Positions 26,134 to 38,036 of a stretch of DNA of 64,000 nt are shown here, in pieces. The position numbers were made by a program, and so were the translations under genes. The DNA comes from Arachis hypogaea. Its lineage: Eukaryota; Streptophyta; Magnoliopsida; Fabales; Fabaceae. The stretch is taken from assembly GCF_003086295.3 (NCBI RefSeq), contig NC_092050.1, positions 156,928,699 to 156,992,698 of the forward strand, given 5' to 3'. The notes beneath the pieces are model-generated. The model searched no databases and had not been told where the DNA came from. It saw only the letters and a program-made list of their open reading frames with translations. The number at the start of each line of letters is the position of its first letter. Position 1 is the stretch's first letter.

Positions 26134-27623
26134 AATAGAAGGAGTCAATGGTAAAATGATCAGAGTACTGTGGCCTTTGGTGAGAAAAGCTTGTGCAGCT
26201 TTTAAGACTGTTAGATGGACGGAAAAGCAATCAAGCATGCTTGCTATATATTGCCGCAGATCTTTTAATTGACAGTGACATGACCATATCACATCACACG
26301 TTTTTAAAAAATTATAAAATTACTTTACTAAATTTTATAAAATATTTTTAATATATCGTATATATTAAAAATTATTATTATATTATTAAAAAATATATAT
26401 TTAGAATATAAAATATCAAAATCCACAATATATATATACTTATTTTCTTCTAGCTTTTCTAATAATTTCAATAATTTTTTTTATTTTATTTCAAATATTT
26501 AAAAAATTAAATTTATACTTATAGCCTAAATTTTTTTTTTTCTCGTCTCTTTTTCTCCTTATTTCTCCCTTGTCTAACTTTTATATAACCACGGTCAACA
26601 AAACCAAACCACTATCACTCTTTTTTTCTCCCATCATCACAAACACTGCTACGTGCTACCACATCAAAATTTCCTATTTCAACCACCCCTTCAGTATCTA
26701 CTCTTGCTTTGGTACCATTTCTCTAACTGGGTATGTTCTTTTTATATATTATAGTACGTATATATGTTGATGGCTTCCTGAAGTTTATTTTTTATTTTTA
26801 TGAATATGAAAGAATTATTACTTGCCTAATTAGGTCCTTTATTAGTTATTACTATTGTTTGTATGCGCAATCTAAGTGAGTGGCAGTGGTAAGGCCGTTT
26901 GTGGCGGCGGAGGAAGAATTTGGTGGTGGTAATGGAGAAATTAGGTCGGAGGAGATGAAAGAAAAAAAAAGAGTTAATATTGGAGAAGATGACGGCAAAA
27001 TTAGAATATAATTTTGGATTTGGATAGAACTCATAGAAGGAGTAAAATTGAAACTTCTTTCAAATTGTAATAATAAAATTAATAGTTGACGGTAAAAAAT
27101 TAACAGGAAAGATAGGAACAAAACTTATTTTAAACGCTTATAATAAAGTTGTATCAAATTAAATGTTGGAAGTGAGTTTAAAAATTTTAAAAATATTAAG
27201 GGGAAAAAACATATTTTATCTTATTTACACTATCTACTTTTTTTTTTTTGTCACACATTATTATTTGGTCTTTTCACTGTTTTTTTCTCCTGAGCATATA
27301 TTTTTTGGGCTTGGGCTTTGAAACCAAAGCACAACTTAAAAGGGGATAGCCCAAACATACACAAGACAGGACAGAGCAATGCAGATCCAATCAAGAACAA
27401 GCAAGATCACCACTGACTCGAACAATAATTGGAAAATAATTGTCATTGATAAGATAAAAGGTAAGTGAGAGAATGAAAAAAAAGAAGTTCTTTTACATAA
27501 AAAAATATTAAAGAAAATGCAAATATTTCTACTCCAAATAAAAATGTTTCCTACTCTTATACATAATAAAATATAGAGAGAATACATAAAAGGTGAGAGA
27601 AAATGATAAATTATGTGGGTCTT
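26134..27623. other. Intergenic, no gene recognised
   Basis: AT-rich with short frames that are low-complexity. 26880-27000 is purine-rich (GGCGGCGGAGGAAGAATT) without a protein I can name. Confidence 0.35.
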
Positions 27624-28002
27624 ACCAGTTTTTGTTTGAATAAAATATAATTCTAACCTAAAATATGCTTATTTTCTGTATTCTATGTATGTGTATGCGA
27701 GTATTGACCAATAAAAATATCATGGATCACTCATTAATAGTACAAATTATTCAAATAACACAACTCACAATCACGTATAAAAAATAATCAAATATTGAGA
27801 AATTAAATTTCAAAATATATAAATTCTTGTTTCCCATCTAAATTAAATGATGAGGTCATATTGTATTGTGAATTTTTATTGAAACTTGATCAAGTAGTAA
27901 CAAAACACACACATCATTATGACAACAATTTTGCAAGAAATTAACAACATACCGATTTATCTTCTTACTCATCATGATAAATTATTATCCTTTATTTTAT
28001 GC

Positions 28003-28137
28003 TAAAAACTCAAATACAGTTAATTTCATATGAAATTGATGGTTGAAAGTCGTTAAATGGTAATTTAGTCAAATCTATCAAATTATTTAACGATTCTCAA
28101 CTCTCAACTTTTTATTAAGTTAACTGCACCTGAATTT
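28003..28137. mobile_element. Diverged palindromic MITE, downstream of peroxidase exon copy A
   Basis: Inverted halves: ACTCAAATACAGTTAATTTC and TAAGTTAACTGCACCTGAAT around CAACTCTCAAC/GGTTGAAAG. The same family as the better preserved copy at 61721-61862. Confidence 0.55.
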
Positions 28138-28149
28138 ATTATTAATTTC

Positions 28150-28722
28150 TCATAAATTCACAATCTTGCAATTAAGTCTCACTTCTCCATTCTCCATTCT
28201 CCAACACCCCTACATTTCCAAGTTTCAACATGGAATCCACAAACTCCTCAAAGAACACGCTCGGATCGCAAACGCTTCGACGATCCATCTAATCCTGGAG
28301 TCGCCAGCAAGCGATTGATCCGACGAAAATAAGCCATTTCCTCCCAAACTCTGTGTGTAATAGTCATTATCAAACACCGAAGTAGTTGAATCCAAAAACT
28401 CTCCAGCATTAGGGCTTGTAGTATTAGGGTTAGGGCACTTGTTTTTGAGTCCTAAGGCAAAGTTGGTGTTCAAAGTTGGATCAATATCGTGCAAGAAACT
28501 GAAGTTGTGTAAGCGAGATTGGAAAGAAGAACAGTGTGAGAATCCAAGAGTGTGGCCACCGGATAGGGTTACCAAATCTTTGATTGATAAGCCTCTCTTT
28601 GCGAAGCTCTGAATGAGTTGCGTAACATTCAAGGTTGCAGTTGGCAGGTTTATTGTGTCTGATACCTTTGAAATTCTTCCATCTTTTCTTCCTTTTAGAA
28701 TTTTTCAAGATGGACCTCCAGA
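28150..28722 (-). pseudogene. Class III peroxidase, duplicated last exon (copy A), broken
   Basis: A second copy of exon 3 of the peroxidase at 31084-36904. It keeps the acceptor AG at 28723-28724 and the proximal-histidine motif TLSGGHTLGFSHC. Two lesions are visible. The Trp codon of SGGPSW is TGA (TGAAAAATT here, TGGGAAGTT in copy B). Near the C-terminus 4 nt are missing (GGATCGCAAAC against GGATCTTTCGCAAAC in copy B), which shifts the frame and removes the DPSVFFEEF ending. It has no own exons 1-2. If spliced to the upstream exons it would give a truncated protein without the proximal histidine. Confidence 0.85.
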
Positions 28723-29039
28723 CTGATCACGCACCAAGGTTTAATTTCATCATCATTAGCAACCCATGAATAACATAATAATGTTTAACTTAGTTGAAGG
28801 AAGTATGTAGAAGTGTGTAAAAATTACTCTAATCTTTTAGTTAGTTATTATACTCTAATCTAGTTTAGAATGTTGAGCTGTTACACGCGCAAGTCGCAAC
28901 TGTGTATATGTATCTTATATACTCTATCATGTACTCCGATATCATTCATTCTAGAAAACACTAACAATACAACTCAGACGCAAATCTCAATTCTGAGCTC
29001 TGCTCTATTCTCTGATACCTTTAATTGGTTTTAGATAGA

Positions 29040-29175
29040 TGAAAATTTAGGTATAATTCATATGAAATTAATAGTTGAGAATTGCTAAATATTTTAATAA
29101 GTTTGACTAAATTATTATTTAATAGTTCTCAACTATCAACTTCACATTAAATTAATTACATTTAAGTTTCTACCT
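29040..29175. mobile_element. Diverged palindromic MITE, upstream of peroxidase exon copy A
   Basis: GAAAATTTAGGTATAATTCA left end and a decayed inverse on the right, around TAGTTGAGAATTGC/AGTTCTCAACTATC. The same family as 61721-61862; its counterpart in unit B is 35145-35280. Confidence 0.5.
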
Positions 29176-30012
29176 TTTTTTTTGAATTAATTTAAGTATA
29201 TTGTGTCGATTTACCAATATATATAAATAGATATTTATATAAAATATTTTTACATTTTTAATATGTTGGAAATGAATATCATAAAAAAAATGAAACTATT
29301 TCTCATTCTATTCTAAAAGTTTCATGATTTTAAAAGAATAAATTACTATTTCAAACACAAATTTTAAAAAACCGATAATTTTAAATATGCAAAATAATTG
29401 ATATCCATTAAAGATTAGATTACATACAAGGACATCAAAAAATTTGATATAACAAAGGCCAAAAATTTAAAATATTATATAATCAAATATAATATTATAT
29501 ATTTATTAATATATATAATCATAATTAATATTTTTTGATTAAAAAATTACTAATAAGTGTTTGTTATATAAAAAATTTATCTTAATTCTTATAATTTTTT
29601 ATTTTAGATTTGATAAAATATAAACATTATTTTTTTATTAGTTTATCTTATTGAATATTATTACGATGGTAAATTATATTTTTATGTTTCATATTATAAA
29701 AAAATATATTATAAAATAATATAAATAAGTTATTCTAATAACTTTATTATATGCATTTAAAATATATTTATAAATAAAATATATAAAATATAATTATTTT
29801 AATAAATTTATTTAATATATTATTAATATAATATCATGAAAAGAATAAATAAATTTTAAAATAATTTACTTTCATGTATGTACTATAATATACCCATTTT
29901 TGTTTGAATAAAATATAATTTTAGCATAAAATATGCTTACTTTCTGTATTCTATGCATGTGTATGTGAGTATTGACCAATAAAAATTCAATGGATCACTC
30001 ATCAATAGTACA

Positions 30013-30697
30013 AATAAGTGTATTAATTCGTGTCATGTACGTAATAAAATTAAAATTATAATTTTAAATGATTTTGTTAAGATTAATTTAAATTATAATA
30101 ATTTAATTAATAAAAATATAACATGTTATGTATTATTTGTTTTTTCTTAAGCTAGTGTTAAATATATTAACTCTAAAATAGTTATTAATTGGTTTTAGTA
30201 ATCTACTTTCTTCAATAAATCAAACATATATACTCAATGTGACTATAAATAACTTAATAATACTTAGATCTACCAATAAATTTTTATATGTTGTTTTACT
30301 GTCAAGTAAGAACATATCAAAATTAGCTCAAAATAAATAATAAATTATTAGAGAATTCTAATGCACAAAATTCTGTAATAAACAATAAATAATTTAAATC
30401 TACTAAAAAATAACTCAACAATTTTCTTTGATGCCTGCAAAACATATACATGAAATAATATTATATCAATGTTAGTATACAATTTTACAATCATCGACAG
30501 TATTTACTATACATGACTCCTTCTTAAAAATTATTCTACACATGTGTGCAGTCGGAAGATAAATTATTGGACTTTATTTTATTTTTCTAAATTATTATAA
30601 TTATGTATTATTTATTAAATATTAATTGTAATATTATAATATAATTATTAATAAAGATATTTTTCTAAAATAAATTTAAAAGAGAGAATAGTGCTTT
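30013..30697. other. Insertion specific to duplication unit B
   Basis: Present in unit B between sequences that adjoin in unit A (AATAGTACAAAT and the ACATATAAAAAATAAT block). AT-rich and non-coding, with no clear terminal repeats. Confidence 0.5.
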
Positions 30698-30935
30698 CAA
30701 TTCACAGTTACATATAAAAAATAATAAAATATTGAGAAATTAAATTTCAAAATATATAAACTCTTGTTCCATCTAAATTAAATGACGAGGCCATATTGGA
30801 TTGTGAATTTTTATTGAAACTTGATCAAGTAGTAACAAAACACACACATCATTATGACAACAATTTTGCAAGAAATTAACAACATATCGATTTATCTTCT
30901 TACTCATCATGATAAATTATTATCATTTATTTTAT

Positions 30936-31072
30936 GCTAAAAACTCAAATGCAGTTAATTTCACATGAAATTGATAGTTGAAAGTCGTTAAATAATAATT
31001 TAGTCAAATTATCAAATTGTTCAACGACTCTCAACTCTCAACTTTCTATTAAGTTAACTGCACGTGAATTTA
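30936..31072. mobile_element. Diverged palindromic MITE, downstream of peroxidase exon copy B
   Basis: The unit B counterpart of the MITE at 28003-28137, with the inverted ends AAATGCAGTTAATTTCACAT and TTAAGTTAACTGCACGTGAA. Confidence 0.55.
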
Positions 31073-31726
31073 TTATTAATTTCTCATGAATTCACAACCT
31101 TACAATTAAGTCTCACTTCTCCATTCTCCAACACCCCTACATTTCCAAGCTTCAACATGGAATCCACAAACTCCTCAAAGAACACGCTCGGATCTTTCGC
31201 AAACTCTTCGACGATCCATCTAGTCCTGGAGTCGCCAGCCAGCGATTGATCCGAAGAAAACAAGCCTTTTCCTCCCAAAATCTGTGTGTAATAGTCATTA
31301 TCAAACATCGAAGCAGTTGAATCAAGAAACTCTCCAGCATTAGGGTTTGTAGTATTAGGGTTAGGACACTTGTTTTTGAGCCCTAAGGCAAAGTTAGTGT
31401 TCAAAGTTGGCTCAGGATTCGGTGGTCCAGGAACCTTTGGACCACTTAGTGGTCCAAGTAAAAAAACATGTTTTTTAAGATTTTTTAACAACTGTTACAT
31501 AGTCCTTTAACTAATTTTAATTATAAATTGACCCTATATATTTTATATAATTATAAAAACGATTTTTTATTTTATAAATAATTAATTTATCATAAATTTA
31601 TCATGTTCATTAACAATCAAATACAAAAACAACAACAATTAGATCATCCATGGATCCCAATTTTCTTAAAATATTACATTCGATCCGAGACATTCTTGAG
31701 GAGTCATGAAATCGTGTTTCGCTGAA

Positions 31727-32096
31727 ATCCAATCGATTGGACTATCAAACCAATCGATTGAAATTTAACCCAATCGATTGGATTTCAGTTTATCACTAAA
31801 CAATCGATTGTATATTGCTGGTAAGCATGGTTTTGCATAAATCAATCGATTGGTGAAAGTAACCAATCGATTGAACAATGAATTAAATGTGAAATTTATG
31901 TAATTCAATCGATTGGTCACGGCTAAACAATCGATTGGTCTCAATATTCAATCGATTGGTTACGGCTAAAAATCGATTGAACTTTGCACGTAACTTCTAA
32001 TTCAATCGATTGGTTTGAAACTTCAATCGATTGGAAAGTGTCCTAAATGTGTTTTTTCAGCTTTCAATCGATTGGTATTGTAATCCAATCGATTGA
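31727..32096. repeat. Array of CAATCGATTG palindromes, left arm
   Basis: Thirteen full copies of the 10-bp palindrome CAATCGATTG plus a shortened one, spaced about 15-50 bp apart. Their linkers differ from one another. Confidence 0.9.
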
Positions 32097-32153
32097 AATT
32101 TCAAAATCGCTATATACTAAACCCAAACCATGCGTATTGAATTAGAAGTTACG

Positions 32154-32154
<1 letters not shown>

Positions 32155-32204
<50 letters not shown>
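32155..32204. repeat. (TTA)n microsatellite
   Basis: About 16 ATT/TTA units. The inverse (AAT)n run lies at 33685-33732 in the opposite arm. Confidence 0.9.
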
Positions 32205-32539
32205 TTAAATTTCATTTGAGTATTTTTCTAATTAAAGATAATTATAGATAAGATATAATTAGATAAATTGATCAAATTTAATTTCTTAAATTGAAAATAT
32301 GTTCTTAAGTTGAAATTGAAAAGTATTTGTTTTTAATTAAAAGATAAGATATCTTAAACAGTTTTAAGATTATTCGGCTGTTTCGCAAATTTTTTAAAAG
32401 ATAGAATTCAAATTTTGTTATTTTTTTGGGTATATATATATGTTCAATCCGACTAATTTTGTATATGTTGACAAATTATTTTAACTATTTGCCTTTCAAC
32501 CAAATCTACTCCTAATATATTCTTCCGTTGATAATAATC

Positions 32540-33055
32540 ATGGATATTCCTTCTAACGAAGATATAGTGGGGGTCTCAAATGATGCTACCAACACACAGA
32601 ATATGTCACTGGACTGTGATTTTATCAAAGTTGATTTTGGTGATCAACTTGGAACTACAATTCCTAGTGCAAAGGTAATCCTTAATGGTTATTTAATATC
32701 TAGTATAACGTATTACGAGTAATTTAAACTTTAATTTTTTCTTTTTTTCTACGGGATGACCAAGTTATTAATGACGATGTTATTCAAAGCGAGGATCTAA
32801 ATAAAGTTCAAGAATTGTCTAGTAGAGTGGATAAGGTCCTCTCTAACATGGAGGTAATTTGATGTGACAAACAGTAACTAATATGGAGGTCCTATTTTTT
32901 GGTACTAATTCATAATGTATAATTTGTAGCTTGATGATCACGATATTCGCATGATAACCGCGGTGCATATACTCCGGAGTCGGATCAACCATAAGAGGCC
33001 ACAGATTATAGCATCGGTCGAGGAGTTTTGGAATATGCACAGTTCTTATAATTAA
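32540..33055 (+). pseudogene. Unrecognised spliced-looking gene inside the Mutator-like element
   Basis: Three segments share one phase. 32540-32674 (45 codons, starts MDIPSNEDIVGV) ends AAAG before GTAATC. About 32755-32853 is open and ends ATGGAG before GTAATT. 32930-33055 follows TTTGTAG and ends in TAA (42 codons, LDDHDIRMITAVH..EEFWNMHSSYN). No good acceptor precedes the second segment, so the gene is probably decayed. Either a transposase remnant or a captured host gene; I cannot name it. Confidence 0.35.
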
Positions 33056-33326
33056 TCTAGATAGACTATAATACTTTGGTTAGTGCGTATTTATTTGTTA
33101 GAGTTAGTGGATGTAACATCTATTTACTTTTTAGTAATTCTCAATGTCTTGTCAGTTAATAAAAGATAAAAAAATATTTTTTCATTACATAATCAATTTT
33201 ACGAATAAAGTATCGAAACGAATAATAGGAAAATTAGATATTCTATCCACTTACCTCGATTTTGTAATCAAAACGATGGATTGTTTTCTGAACACTACAA
33301 TGAAAAAAATTGATTGGATCTTTGCT

Positions 33327-33365
33327 GATTGGTGCAACGGTGATTGATTGGTGCAACGGTGATTG
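33327..33365. repeat. Short tandem repeat
   Basis: Two copies of TGATTGATTGGTGCAACGG in a row, inside the Mutator-like element. Confidence 0.6.
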
Positions 33366-33891
33366 TCGATTAACGATGAACAAAAGGTGGATATTAAATA
33401 GACGGATAAAAAATAAAAAAAATTGGATATTTAGTAGATGGATGGATGTTCGAAAGAAAAACAATGAGATTTTTTATAAAGAGAGTGATACACGATTTTA
33501 ATGGTGGGATTGAATAATTGGTGATGGATTATTCACCAATTTATAATGTTAATATTAAGGAAAAGATAAGATTAGAGTATCTAAATCAAAATAAAACTTT
33601 ACAAAAGCAAGATAGAATTTTAATAATAAGATAGATGAATAAGAAGATAATTATCATTAATTAGCTAAATACTCAAATGAAATTCAAAATAATAATAATA
33701 ATAACAATAATAATAATAATAATAATAATAATAGTAGCAGGAAAAAACAAATTAACAAAATTTCAAAAATTTGGCAACTAATAGTAATAATAATCTTAGA
33801 CGGATCATATTTAAAGAAGAAGTTTTAAAATTGGTAGATAGATTAAACGAAATCAAGCCCCCACCAATCAATTGAAGTATACTTAAACACA

Positions 33892-34252
33892 ATGTTCCAA
33901 TCGATTGTTTTGTTATTTTAATCGATTGGAGTACATATAATTACAGTATCAATCGATTGGTTTTATATGCAATCGATTGAAATTGAAATTGATGATAATT
34001 CAATCGATTTTTAGCCGTAACCAATCGATTGAATATTGAGACCAATCGATTGTTTAGCCGTGACCAATCGATTGAATTACATAAATTTCACATTTAATTC
34101 ATTGTTCAATCGATTGGTTACTTTCACCAATCGATTGATTTATGCAAAACCATGCTTACCAGCAATATACAATCGATTGTTTAGTGATAAACTGAAATCC
34201 AATCGATTGGGTTAAATTTCAATCGATTGGTTTGATAGTCCAATCGATTGGA
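33892..34252. repeat. Array of CAATCGATTG palindromes, right arm
   Basis: About twelve full copies of CAATCGATTG plus variants with one base changed. Most of the array is the inverted image of the left arm; the innermost copies (33898-33980) differ. Confidence 0.9.
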
Positions 34253-35144
34253 TTTCAGCGAAACACGATTTCATGACTCCTCAAGAATGTCTCGGATCGA
34301 ATGTAATATTTTAAGAAAATTGGGATCCATGGATGATCTAATTGTTGTTGTTTTTGTATTTGATTGTTAATGAACATGATAAATTTATGATAAATTAATT
34401 ATTTATAAAATAAAAAATCGTTTTTATAATTATATAAAATATATAGGGTCAATTTATAATTAAAATTAGTTAAAGGACTATGTAACAGTTGTTAAAAAAT
34501 CTTAAAAAACATGTTTTTTTACTTGGACCACTAAGTGGTCCAAAGGTTCCTAGACCACCGAATCGTGAGCCTTCAAAGTTGGATCAATATCGTGCAAGAA
34601 ACTGAAGTTGTGTAAGCGAGATTGGAAAGAAGAACAGTGTGAGAATCCAAGAGTGTGGCCACCGGATAGGGTTACCAAATCTTTGATTGATAAGCCTCTC
34701 TTTGCGAAACTCTGAATGAGTTGCGTAACATTCAAGGTTGGTGCTGGTAGGTTTGTTGTGTCTGATGCCTTTGAAATTCTTCCATCTTTTCTTCCTTTTA
34801 GAACTTCCCAAGATGGACCTCCAGACTGATAACCAAGGTTTAATTTCATCATCATTAGTAACCCATGAATAACAGAATAATGTTTAACTTAATTGAAGAA
34901 AGTATGTAGAATTGTGTAAAAATTACTCTAATCTTTTAGTTAGTTATTATACTCTAATCTGATCTAGAATGTTGAGCTGTTACACTCGCAACTGTGTATA
35001 TCTATCCTATATACTCTATTATGTACTCTATCATGTACTCCGTTATCATTCATTCTAGAAAACACAACAATACAACTCAGACGCAAATCTCAATTCTGAG
35101 CTCTGCTCTCTATTCTCTGATACCTTTCATTGGTTTTAGATAGA

Positions 35145-35280
35145 TGAAAATTTAGGTATAATTCATATGAAATTAATAGTTGAGAATTGCTAAATATTTT
35201 AATAAGTTTGACTAAATTATTATTTAATAGTTCTCAACTATCAATTTCATATTAAATTAATTGCATTTAAGTTTTTACCT
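35145..35280. mobile_element. Diverged palindromic MITE, upstream of peroxidase exon copy B
   Basis: The unit B counterpart of the MITE at 29040-29175, with TAGTTGAGAATTGC and AGTTCTCAACTATC halves. Confidence 0.5.
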
Positions 35281-36952
35281 TTTTTTTTAATTAATTTAAG
35301 TATATTGTGTCGATTTACCAATATATATAAATAGATATTTATATAAAATATTTTTACATTTTTAATATGTTGGAAATGAATATCATAAAAAGAAATGAAA
35401 CTATTTCTCATTCTATTCTAAAAGTTTCATGATTTTAAAAGAATAAATTACTATTTTAAACACAAATTTTAAAAAACCGATAATTTTAAATATGCAAAAT
35501 AATTGATATCGATTAAAGATTAGATTACATATAAGGACGATCCAAAATTTTGGTATAAGAGAGGCCAAAAATTTAAAATATTATATAATTAAATATAATA
35601 TTATATATTTATTAATATATATAATTATAATTAATATTTTTTTATTAAAAATTACTAATAAATGCTTGTTATATAAAAAATTTATCTTAGTTCTTGTCAT
35701 TTTTTATTTTAGATTCGATAAAATATAAAAATTATCCTTTTTTTTATTAGTTTACTTTGTTGAGTATTATTATGACGGTAAGTTATATTTTTATGCTTTA
35801 TATCATAAAAAAATATACTGTAAAATAATATAAATAAGTTATTCTAATAACTTTATTATATATATTTAAAATATATTTATGAATAAAATATATAAAATAT
35901 AATTATTTTAATAAATTTTCTTAATATGTTATTAATATAATATCATGAAAAAATAAATAAATTTTAAAATAATTTACTTTCATGTATGTACTATAATATA
36001 TAAAAAAATTTTAGTTATTATAAATATTAAAATATTTTTATATGATAATAGGTGTGAAAATTAAGAGAAAAAATATTTAAAAAGAAAAAAAAATTTAAAT
36101 ATTTAAAGATTTAAAAATTTATTTAATCAAAAAGTGATTGGCAATAATGTTTTTCTCAATTTAAGAATTGTTACTTGTTTTTAAGTTTAATAATTTAATT
36201 ATTTATTTAAAATAAATATTTACTCTATTTTTAAATAAAATTATATAATATATAATAACTTTATCTACTTAAAGTTGTTAATTTTGTTCAAAAAAATTAG
36301 AGGAGCCAAGGCCTATATTTGTCCTCTGGATCCGTCCCTGAATTTATATAGTTTGATAAAACTACCCAACAACATTTAATTGATTTCAGAATGTTTAGTA
36401 GAAAGGGATTAGAGTACCAAGGTTACAACATCTCTAGCTGCAATAGCGATTATATCGGCACAAGAAACAATGTGAGGGCAAGCTTTCTCAAGCTTGGCTT
36501 TTGCATCATCAATTACATAGAATGAGTGAACCGACAGATTTGGAGGCCCATCTTTCTCAGCTTTGTTTGTGTGAGTTGAATCCAACAATATTGATGCATC
36601 ACATCCCTATAATCATAACCATATATATATATATGAAAAAAAAGCTACTAAGATATAGTAATATGTACATACATTATCCATTTTTATATATACACATGCA
36701 TACCCTTATGAAACAGTCATGGAAGAACATCCTCAAGATACGTGCTGGCACTTTAGGGTCTTGCTTAGAAGCACTTTGAACCGTCTCTGAAATTATGTCC
36801 TCTATTTGTGGACATGTTTTCTCATAATACTTAGCATCAAGTTCTGCTTTCAATAGTGTTGTTGATAGTGTCAACAAGAGAAGAACTATTATTGGAAATT
36901 TCATGCTTCTTGTTTCAAGTGATTTGATGAAAATTGGAACAAAATTTGTAGT

Positions 36953-36960
36953 GTATATAT
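36953..36960 (-). promoter_or_regulatory. TATA box of the peroxidase gene
   Basis: TATATATA on the minus strand about 50 bp before the ATG at 36904, placing the transcript start near 36930. The promoter looks intact although the gene is disrupted. Confidence 0.5.
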
Positions 36961-36961
36961 A

Positions 36962-38036
36962 GCTAGAATGAAAATTTAGTCGGTACTAACAAACTCAATA
37001 AGATTAGGTGATTATCTGAGAATTAATAATAATGTGCTTTGAAGCAACTCAAGATTGGAAAATTAGTGTATACGTGCAATTTATATTTGACTCTACTTCT
37101 TGTTCTGCTTTAGAATCAAGTATATTCAATTCACTACCTACTAAACACATAACACATATATATTTCTTGGCCAATATACAAAGCAATTTATTTGATAGCT
37201 ACTACAATATTTAGGGATATATATACCATTAAAGTTGCATAATATATTCTTATTGATCGATGATTAATAATTAATATTGTTCTATTGGTTTATGCCTATC
37301 AAGTTGTAAAGTTGGTGATGATGGATGAGAGCGTGGAGTCCAATATTATATTGCTATGTTTCTTAGAAAGGTTACTTTTATCTTATCTAATGATAACTAG
37401 AAAGAAATAAAAACAAACTAAGAAAGGGATTGTTCAATTCAATCATCATAGTTCTCCACAAATAATTATTGAAGAATCATGTGTTGTGCATAGATAGAGA
37501 TTTTTTTTTTCAAAAACGAAAAAAGAAAGAAGACTATCGTAGTTGGTGTCTAAGAGTAGGAAATAATATTTAAATCTGTACATCTAAATCTATAATATAT
37601 AATTGGAATACAAGAAATTTGATGCATAATTTATAAAATAAATTATACATTTTACTATATTAGATATAAACTGAAGATCTTTGATTAAAAATATATATCG
37701 ACTACTTTTATATTTGTAATTATTACACATTTATTTGGAAATAAAGCTACTAATGTATGATCATATGATATATGGTTATGGACCTTTTTGCATTAAGAAA
37801 TATACTCTTCTATTTGCATTATTAGAGAGCTGAGCTTAAAATTAATTGACAAATCAACAAAGTGATTTTGTGTGCAAAGTACAAACTTACCCCAAAAAGA
37901 AATGAAAACATTTTTTATAAACAAATTAGATAAATAAGCTCAAGGGATCAAATACAGAAGTTGAATCAAGAAAGAAAGAAAAAAAATGAAGTATAAATAT
38001 TTGAATATATAAGTGATGATTAACTAAAAAATCATG
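36962..38036. other. Intergenic between peroxidase and HMG-CoA synthase genes
   Basis: AT-rich. It should hold the distal peroxidase promoter and the HMG-CoA synthase 3' UTR. No repeat or gene recognised. Confidence 0.4.

Larger units (their letters stand above)
27624..29891 (-). repeat. Tandem duplication unit A of the peroxidase last-exon region
   Basis: 27624-29891 is collinear with 29892-36000. It begins at TTTTTGTTTGAATAAAATAT and ends at CATGTATGTACTATAATATA in both copies. Unit A (2.27 kb) lacks the two large insertions that enlarge unit B. Each unit contains the peroxidase terminal exon flanked on both sides by a short palindromic MITE. Confidence 0.85.
31409..34571. mobile_element. 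Mutator-like element with ~570-bp TIRs and CAATCGATTG palindromes
   Basis: Termini GGCTCAGGATTCGGTGG and, inverted, GGCTCACGATTCGGTGG. The target duplication TTCAAAGTT is at 31400-31408 and 34572-34580. The long TIRs (about 31409-31981 and 34000-34571) are nearly identical by eye. A more diverged inverted segment with a (TTA)n/(AAT)n run continues inward (about 32150-32260 against 33640-33745). A 9-bp duplication with long TIRs is the mark of Mutator-like elements. The middle (32540-33055) holds exon-like coding remnants but no recognisable transposase, so it is probably non-autonomous. Confidence 0.85.
29892..36000 (-). repeat. Tandem duplication unit B of the peroxidase last-exon region
   Basis: The second copy of the unit at 27624-29891. 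It is enlarged by an AT-rich insertion of about 685 bp (about 30013-30697) and by the 3163-bp Mutator-like element at 31409-34571. Apart from these it is collinear with unit A. Confidence 0.85.
31084..36904 (-). pseudogene. Class III (secretory) peroxidase gene disrupted by a transposon in exon 3
   Basis: Exon 1 36704-36904 (67 codons) starts with a signal peptide (MKFPIIVLLLLTLSTTLLKA) and has the distal haem motif RMFFHDCF (Arg58, His62). Exon 2 36418-36606 (63 codons) begins [11 protein letters not shown] and ends AARDVVTL. Exon 3 is split: 34572-34825 carries SGGPSWEVLKGRKDG and the proximal-His motif TLSGGHTLG (His187). 31084-31399 carries the C-terminus with FDNDYY, GLFSSDQSL and the TGA. 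Between them sits a 3163-bp element with a 9-bp duplication. Outside the insertion no lesion is seen, and the parts add up to about 319 codons, normal for the family. Such enzymes oxidise phenolics with H2O2 in the cell wall. As it stands the locus should not make a full enzyme. Confidence 0.88.

Noticed and set aside
28150..28722. Independent peroxidase gene
   Set aside because: Only the last exon is present, with a stop and a frameshift; it is a duplicated exon.
31727..34252. CRISPR array from the regular-looking CAATCGATTG repeats
   Set aside because: Plant nuclear context; the repeat is only 10 bp and palindromic, spacing is irregular, and the array is mirrored in transposon arms.
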